A stretch of 64,000 bases of DNA from BS750m-G57 sp964607575. GTDB taxonomy: Bacteria > Planctomycetota > Phycisphaerae > SM23-33. The notes under the pieces are model-generated. The model made no database searches. It was not told the origin of the DNA and saw nothing but the letters and a program-made list of their open reading frames with translations. Within the stretch, counting starts at the first letter, position 1; each line of letters begins with the position of its first letter. The stretch is from contig CAZSLS010000007.1 of NCBI GenBank assembly GCA_964607575.1, forward strand, positions 1 through 64,000, read 5' to 3'. The position numbers and the translations under genes are program-made. Shown one piece after another: positions 59,094-64,000 of the stretch.

Positions 59094-60839
59094 TTATTTC
59101 GAATCGTCCTGGGATTTTCCAGCCGATTTCTTGGCAGTTTTCTTAGCCGTCTTCTTGGCGGTCTTCTTAGCCGTCTTCTTGGCCGCCTTCTTGGCAGTCT
59201 TCTTGGCAGTCTTCTTGGCGGATTTCTTGGCGGTCTTCTTGGCGGATTTCTTGGCCGCCTTCTTGGCGGGCTCTTCCTCGGCTTTGGGCTCTTCGGCTAT
59301 CTCGGTTACTTCGGCGTCGTCGAGAAGCTTGTCGAGTGCGGCGTCTTCGCGCATCGATATCCTTACCTGTTCGAGCGACCCGTCAGACTCGAGTTCCTGC
59401 CGCAGCTTTTCGGGACGGCGCTGATATTGCGCTGCCATCGAAGCCACCGTGGCGTTCAGATCGCCGTCGGAGATTTCGATTTCCATGTCGTCGGCGATCT
59501 GGTCAAGAATGAACTGGAGCCTCAGTTCGCGATCGGCCTGCTGCTCGGCTTCGGCTTTGATCACCGTCATGTTCTCTTCGACCTGCTCGCTGGGCATTCC
59601 CGCACGGAGCAACTCGACATAGCGTCTTCGCAGCACGCCCTCTGTATGCCTTGCGGCCACACCTTCGGGCAGATCGAACTCGGTATTGTCCAGCAGGAAT
59701 TTCGAAGCCTGTGCCCGCATATCTCGTGCAATCTCGCCTTCGATGCGCTCTGACATGCGGCCCCGGACAAACTCGCGGAGTTCTTTCAGACCCTCGAATC
59801 CGAGTTGCTTGGCGAATTCCGGACCGGCTTCCGGAAGGACGCGTGAAGTCAACGACTTTATGGTCACTTCGACCGATGCGCTCTTGCCCTTCCATTCTTC
59901 GTTCGGATGGGCTTCGGGCACAGTGACTTCCAGCGTGGCGGTATCGCCGACCTTCTTACCGACCAGAGCGGTACCCAGATCCACCAGGGGCAGGCCCTCG
60001 ATTTGACCCGGCGCGGCGCGCAGGACAACTTCGTCGCGCTCGACGGTATCGGCGCCTTCGACGGTGACTTTCGCCGAGGCGGTCAGGCTGTCGCCATCCT
60101 GGGCGGGTCCGTCCGACGGCTCGGAAGTAGCCCTGGTGTTCCGCAGTTCGTCGACGTACTCGTCGATCCGATCGTCTCCGATCTCTACGATGCGTTTCTC
60201 GATGGGGATGCCCTTGAGATTCGGAAGTTCGAACTCCGGCGCGACTTCCACCTCGAACGAAAAAACCATATCGCCGGTCTCGGGCAGTTCGATGTCGTCG
60301 AGTTCCAGGTCCGGCTGGCCGAGAACGTCCAGATCGGTGGTCTCGATGGCATGACCGAGAGATCTGCTGAGAATAGCGTTGCGGACGTCGGCAGTAACTT
60401 CCTTACCGAAACGCTTCTCGACAAGTCTCCGCGGCGCGTGGCCGACACGAAAGCCCGGTACCTGGGCGCTATCGCTCAACTCGCCGTACACCTCGTTACG
60501 CTTGGCGTCGATAGTGGCCTGGGGAACCGTAACGGTTACTTTCTTCCTAAGTTTACCGGCGTCTTCGACAGCCACCGTATTGTCATCGGCCAAGTGTTCG
60601 TCGGGATCTTTTCCCGGCTCGGTCTGGTCCCCTTCGACCGGCTCGGCTTGATCTTCTTCAGTCGGTTCGGCCTGGTCCCCTTCGACCGGTTCGGATGGAG
60701 CTTCTTCAGTCGGCTCGGCTTGATCTTCATCGACCGGCTCGGTCTGGTCTTCTGCCGCCGGTTCGGTCGGAGCTTCTTCAGTTTGTTCGGTCTGATCTTC
60801 TGTCGTTTGTTCGTTTTGGTCTTTCTCTTCGTCGGTCAT
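59094..60839 (-). CDS. tig: Trigger factor with acidic N-terminal and histone-H1-like C-terminal tails
   Basis: 581 residues, about 150 longer than usual. An acidic repeat region (about 10-85; units like E-D-Q-A-E-P-T/V) precedes the ribosome-binding domain, whose signature G-F-R-V-G-H-A-P is at 129-136. The peptidyl-prolyl isomerase-like and C-terminal chaperone domains follow to about 520. The last 60 residues are almost only A, K, S and T in A-K-K-(T/S/A) units, as in histone H1 and DNA-binding tails. Trigger factor binds near the ribosome exit tunnel and shields nascent chains. The opposite charges of the tails suggest self-contact or rRNA/DNA binding. Confidence 0.93.
   Translation of the reverse strand: MTDEEKDQNEQTTEDQTEQTEEAPTEPAAEDQTEPVDEDQAEPTEEAPSEPVEGDQAEPTEEDQAEPVEGDQTEPGKDPDEHLADDNTVAVEDAGKLRKKVTVTVPQATIDAKRNEVYGELSDSAQVPGFRVGHAPRRLVEKRFGKEVTADVRNAILSRSLGHAIETTDLDVLGQPDLELDDIELPETGDMVFSFEVEVAPEFELPNLKGIPIEKRIVEIGDDRIDEYVDELRNTRATSEPSDGPAQDGDSLTASAKVTVEGADTVERDEVVLRAAPGQIEGLPLVDLGTALVGKKVGDTATLEVTVPEAHPNEEWKGKSASVEVTIKSLTSRVLPEAGPEFAKQLGFEGLKELREFVRGRMSERIEGEIARDMRAQASKFLLDNTEFDLPEGVAARHTEGVLRRRYVELLRAGMPSEQVEENMTVIKAEAEQQADRELRLQFILDQIADDMEIEISDGDLNATVASMAAQYQRRPEKLRQELESDGSLEQVRISMREDAALDKLLDDAEVTEIAEEPKAEEEPAKKAAKKSAKKTAKKSAKKTAKKTAKKAAKKTAKKTAKKTAKKTAKKSAGKSQDDSK
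59127..59270 (-). repeat. Tandem 12-bp repeats encoding the A-K-K-x tail
   Basis: About a dozen imperfect copies of a 12-bp unit (plus strand TTCTTGGC(A/G)GTC with TTCTTAGCCGTC variants) encode A-K-K-(T/S/A). They can expand or contract by slippage. Confidence 0.8.
60590..60800 (-). repeat. Imperfect repeats encoding the acidic head of trigger factor
   Basis: Units of about 24-30 bp containing TCGACCGG(T/C)TCGG or TCAGTCGG(T/C)TCGG encode E-P-(V/T)-E-(G/E)-(D/A)-(Q/P) segments. The array is less regular than the 3' tail array. Confidence 0.65.
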
Positions 60840-60970
60840 CGTTGTCGAACTCCCATGTTCGGAGCCCGGCGTCCAGACGCATTCACGCGATGCGTCCCCA
60901 GCCGGGCCAAACTGATTCGACCGCTCGGGGGGACATAGTTACACAAGCACCCGCGGCAGTCGGACAGGTA

Positions 60971-60999
60971 ACTGTATGCAAACCAAGTCCCGGAGTCAA
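60971..60999 (-). promoter_or_regulatory. Sigma-70-type promoter of the tig-clpP operon
   Basis: On the minus strand, TTGACT (complement of 60994-60999) and TACAGT (complement of 60971-60976) are separated by 17 bp, about 130 bp before the trigger factor ATG. The leader contains the dyad GACGCAT/ATGCGTC near 60877-60897, which could form a hairpin. Confidence 0.5.
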
Positions 61000-61065
61000 C
61001 ACCAAGAATCGATCGCAACAATATATGTGCCCGCACTCCCCCTCCCCGACCGCCGATCTATCGGC

Positions 61066-62991
61066 TCAGAAATCACCGTTGCCTGGAGGCGCCGCACCAC
61101 GGTCCGACTCTTCAAGCGCTCGCTCCATTTCGCGCTGCCTTTTCATAGCCTCCTCCTGAAAGCGGGCAATGGTTCTCATCACGGCCTCAACGCTTTCCTT
61201 GACCAGGGGCTTGGGGATGAACAGACCCGTACGCAGGGTCGTGCCCTTGGCCTTGGCGCCGAAGGCGACGGGGGTCTTGCACTTCAGGGCGGGCACCATC
61301 GCCACATACCGGGCCGGCGCTTCGGCCTCAAGCATACCGGTGCGAACCACATCGAGCAGATTCGTCAGATTGAACAACGAAACGATCGTCGAGTCTTTGG
61401 GCAGATGCTTCATCACCGCGATGGTCCCGGGCATCTTCGGGATAGGACCGGCGCCGACGGCCACCTGCAACGCCTTACGCAGGAACGTCTTAGATCCGCC
61501 AATCGTCATCACCATCGTCTTGGAATCGGGCGTGACAATTCGCATGCGAAACTTCTCTTCGCCCAAAGCCATCTTGAAAGCTTTGTTCATGGCTTCGGGA
61601 CCAAATAGCCTCGCGTCCATCGTAATGTCCACTGCATCTATAGACAGGCCGTCGATTGTCTCGGCGCTCTGCACGTAGTTCATGTCCCCCACGGGGTTCA
61701 TTTTCTTCAGTACCGATTTGCTCAAAGCGATGTTCTCGGCAGTTGCCTTGCGGTACTTGGTCGAATCCTTGCACCGTATAACATAGCCCATCGTGACCAT
61801 CCCCTTGCCCTGTGGCGCCCCGCCGATGACTACCTGAATGCCCGTAACCATGCCCGCCATCTTCTCATTATTCGCTTTCAGCCTGGCCTTGGTCTTCTTG
61901 TCGATATCGACCATAGCCTTGGTGCCCATCAAATTCTGTGACAAGTCCAGCATCGCCATCGAAAGGGCCTTGTTGTCCATCCATCCTTTTACGCCGACAG
62001 CTATGACGTAGGGCATCGATGGCAGGGAATCGAGCACCTTCGCCCCGCCGGACTTACCGGATTCGGCCTGCATGACCTCGGCGGCTGTGCTGCCCACGCG
62101 AGTGGCGGATATCGAATCGATGTTAATACCGTCCCGACCGAGCCTCATGGCAACGGTCACCGAGTCGAGCTGCGTAATCAGCCCGCGGGCAATCGACACG
62201 TACACGCCCAGACCGGCCGCGGTAGCCGGATCGAACTCCTTCTTCAGTGTCTTTTCCGCATCGTTCAGGAATGCTGTCAGAAAAGACCTGAACGGTGTGC
62301 CGTTGTAGCGTCCTATTACATTACCGCGTCCGACCATATCCAACTCGTCTTTGGACAGGTCGGCGGTCGCATTCCTCTTTGCATTCTGAACCGCCACAAC
62401 CGCCTTTTTGGTCGGGCTGATAATCACGTACTGCCCCTTCTGGCAGGCGAATACCTTCTTGCCGTTCAGGTTCATAACGCTCAACTTGCCATCGGCGGCA
62501 CGTTCGACACCGACAAAGAGCCCCTCGAGCCTCCCGGGCAGTACAACGACGACGAGTTCATTGAACTTTGCAGCATTGAAGTAATCCACCGGCTTGGGGT
62601 TTTTGCCCCTGGCGGCATCAATGCGTTTGATAAGATCTGCTCCCACCGAAGACGGATCGAGCATCACGACCGCCGCCCCGCCGGCGGGATCGAACCCCTT
62701 ACCCAGCTTGAGTTGCGTCTTGAGCATATCCAGCAGCATGCTGCGAGGGGCTCGACCGTCGCCGGGGCGCATCTGACCGATGCCCAGCATGGGCCCGACT
62801 CCGATATCGTTGAGGAACTTTTCAACGTCCAGGGCGGTCTTGGAGACATCGTTAACCGCGTAGTAAGACGCTCCCGAAGGGATAACCTTCAATATCGAAG
62901 CGGGCTTGATCGCCGGTTCGGCGCCGAGACATACCGACGTGACCACGACCGAAGCCAGCATAACTGTGACTGCAAGAATGCGTTTGTTCAT
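61066..62991 (-). CDS. Exported protein of unknown function
   Basis: 641 residues from ATG 62991, with AGGAG upstream. A signal peptide (about 1-24, ending V-C-L-G-A-E) is followed by a long soluble protein with repeated hydrophobic beta segments. Two halves seem related in style: S-A-S-Y-Y-A-V-N-D-V-style starts and M-P-Y-V-I-A-V-G-V-K-G-W. No enzyme motif or haem motif is seen. The C-terminus is charged and helical (E-A-M-K-R-Q-R-E-M-E-R). It lies between the oxidoreductase gene and the tig promoter. Periplasmic location is inferred from the signal peptide. Confidence 0.7.
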   Translation of the reverse strand: MNKRILAVTVMLASVVVTSVCLGAEPAIKPASILKVIPSGASYYAVNDVSKTALDVEKFLNDIGVGPMLGIGQMRPGDGRAPRSMLLDMLKTQLKLGKGFDPAGGAAVVMLDPSSVGADLIKRIDAARGKNPKPVDYFNAAKFNELVVVVLPGRLEGLFVGVERAADGKLSVMNLNGKKVFACQKGQYVIISPTKKAVVAVQNAKRNATADLSKDELDMVGRGNVIGRYNGTPFRSFLTAFLNDAEKTLKKEFDPATAAGLGVYVSIARGLITQLDSVTVAMRLGRDGINIDSISATRVGSTAAEVMQAESGKSGGAKVLDSLPSMPYVIAVGVKGWMDNKALSMAMLDLSQNLMGTKAMVDIDKKTKARLKANNEKMAGMVTGIQVVIGGAPQGKGMVTMGYVIRCKDSTKYRKATAENIALSKSVLKKMNPVGDMNYVQSAETIDGLSIDAVDITMDARLFGPEAMNKAFKMALGEEKFRMRIVTPDSKTMVMTIGGSKTFLRKALQVAVGAGPIPKMPGTIAVMKHLPKDSTIVSLFNLTNLLDVVRTGMLEAEAPARYVAMVPALKCKTPVAFGAKAKGTTLRTGLFIPKPLVKESVEAVMRTIARFQEEAMKRQREMERALEESDRGAAPPGNGDF

Positions 62992-63075
62992 TACATTACT
63001 CCTGCTCGGTTGCAGAGTGCCAAATGCTGCACCCCTGAAGATGTAGCGCGAGTATATCGCCCCTGCCCGCAAGCG

Positions 63076-64000
63076 TCAAATGATCGGCAGCGATACGGGA
63101 CGGTTGGTTCGGTAACATTCCCCCGCGGCCATGGCGATCTCGTGGGTTGCGATGGCGTCTTCAAAGTTGCAGTGCGACTCGACGTCGCCGGTGATGCACT
63201 CGACGAAATGGTCCATCTGCGCCTGGAACGGATGATGCGAAACGTCCGAACTGTCGGGACAGATGCCCGGTATTTCTCGCCAACCGGGCTGCTCGGGATC
63301 CTCGTGGGAGTAGATCCGGTTGTCGCGGATGGTTCCGGCGTCGCCGAAAATGCTCACAGGGAACGTGTACGGCTGGATGCACTCGAAGTTGACCGAGACC
63401 TTGCCCAGCACCCCGTTGTCGAATCGCACCAGGGCGATCTCGAGCCCGTCGTATTCCAGAGGCGCCCCCTCACTCCACTGCCCCGTCATGGGATTGTACT
63501 GACGCGTAGTCCCCTTTCGCTTCCCGCCGGCACAAGCGAATACTTCGACGGGCGTTGCAGTTTCAAACTCGCCCGGCGCCGCGAACCAGCGAAGCGTGTC
63601 GATCGCATGACATCCCGCCACCAGCATCGCACTACCGCCAGTATCGAGGCGCCTGCCCTCTTCGTATCCGCCCCACCAGTCGCCGAGATAGCTCTGGTAG
63701 TCGGTCTCCACCGAATATATCTCGCCCAGTTCACCAGCCGCGATCAGCGACTTGCAGTTCTGGAACATCGGGTTCCATCGCAGGACGAAGCTTACGATTG
63801 TCTTGACGCCGGCCTGTCCGATAGCATCCCGCATCGCCCGCATCTCATCGAGCGTCATCGCCACAGGCTTCTCGATAGCGACGTGCTTGCCCGCGCCGGC
63901 AGCGGCGATGGTATTGTCCGCATGGACGTGCTGCGGCGTGCAGACCGAAACGATGTCCACGCCCTCATGCCCCAGCGCCGCATCGTAGTCATCGTAACAC
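63076..64000 (-). CDS. Gfo/Idh/MocA-family oxidoreductase, N-terminus beyond the window
   Basis: The frame is open to the right edge, so the glycine-rich NAD(P)-binding start is missing. About 308 residues are visible. They contain V-D-I-V-S-V-C-T-P-Q-H-V-H-A, the family motif A-G-K-H-V-A-I-E-K-P-V-A with the active-site lysine, and the C-terminal G-G-S-A-M-L-V-A-G-C-H-A-I-D-T-L-R-W segment with the catalytic H/D region. Such enzymes oxidise or reduce sugars and inositols or their derivatives. An internal GTG near 63960 is not the true start because the coding pattern continues upstream. Confidence 0.88.
   Translation of the reverse strand, partial: CYDDYDAALGHEGVDIVSVCTPQHVHADNTIAAAGAGKHVAIEKPVAMTLDEMRAMRDAIGQAGVKTIVSFVLRWNPMFQNCKSLIAAGELGEIYSVETDYQSYLGDWWGGYEEGRRLDTGGSAMLVAGCHAIDTLRWFAAPGEFETATPVEVFACAGGKRKGTTRQYNPMTGQWSEGAPLEYDGLEIALVRFDNGVLGKVSVNFECIQPYTFPVSIFGDAGTIRDNRIYSHEDPEQPGWREIPGICPDSSDVSHHPFQAQMDHFVECITGDVESHCNFEDAIATHEIAMAAGECYRTNRPVSLPII

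Noticed and set aside
59106..59270. Regular 12-bp repeats that could suggest a CRISPR or other repeat array
   Set aside because: They are in frame, have no spacers and encode the A-K-K tail of trigger factor.

Overview
The window looks like chromosomal DNA from a planctomycete, most likely a Phycisphaerae-like lineage. This is inferred from gene content: three hydrazine-synthase-alpha-related (HzsA-like) cytochrome proteins, a three-gene SPFH cluster joined to an ABC exporter and a large TPR-like protein, two ClpP paralogues behind trigger factor, and dense one-component and two-component regulators, all in GC-rich DNA. No rRNA, tRNA, CRISPR array, transposase or phage gene was found. An aldehyde:ferredoxin oxidoreductase suggests at least part-time anaerobic life.

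Layout. 1-4819 is a regulatory island on the minus strand. A truncated sigma-factor gene at the left edge and a second sigma gene at 2910-3464 each sit below a leader of about 480 bp that ends at the same AT-rich palindrome. One leader is preceded by a sigma-54 activator (684-1820) and the other by a LuxR-type regulator with a degenerate receiver (4073-4819). A single-domain receiver (2472-2885) follows the complete sigma gene. 5278-12633 runs on the plus strand: a secreted transglutaminase-like protease, a 209-bp nested inverted repeat, two tandem HzsA-related proteins, a CYTH triphosphatase and a universal stress protein. 12630-16086 holds a regulator with four helix-turn-helix domains, divergent from a metal-transporting P-type ATPase. 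16103-27518 holds ABC-2 permeases, three SPFH proteins, an ABC ATPase and permease, and a 677-residue membrane-anchored protein. 27543-29369 is a multidomain c-di-GMP protein. 29685-33437 encodes a nucleotide-sugar dehydrogenase, CobO and a sodium/solute symporter.

From 54965 down to 33518 almost everything is on the minus strand and concerns carbohydrate and aldehyde metabolism. A complete RbsABC-type importer (54965-50402) leads into an iron-dependent alcohol dehydrogenase, a DeoC aldolase, an FGGY sugar kinase and a second DeoC. A secreted beta-propeller lipoprotein and a RhaT-like permease follow. After an arsR-acr3 arsenite cassette comes a second operon: zinc-type polyol dehydrogenase, xylulokinase-like kinase, aldehyde:ferredoxin oxidoreductase, cupin-type phosphoglucose isomerase and a 2-hydroxyacid dehydrogenase. 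The third HzsA-related gene ends this run. The plausible theme is import, phosphorylation and aldol cleavage of a rare or deoxy sugar, with both reductive and oxidative disposal of the aldehyde.

55137-64000 contains an unrecognised membrane protein on the plus strand. Facing it on the minus strand is a proteostasis operon: trigger factor with histone-H1-like and acidic tails, two ClpP subunits, a lipoprotein and a cyclase. Upstream of that are a secreted protein of unknown function and a Gfo/Idh/MocA oxidoreductase cut off by the window edge. The most unusual items are the duplicated sigma-factor modules, the kinase-aldolase-dehydrogenase operon whose two DeoC proteins have altered phosphate loops, the tailed trigger factor, and the SPFH-ABC cluster.
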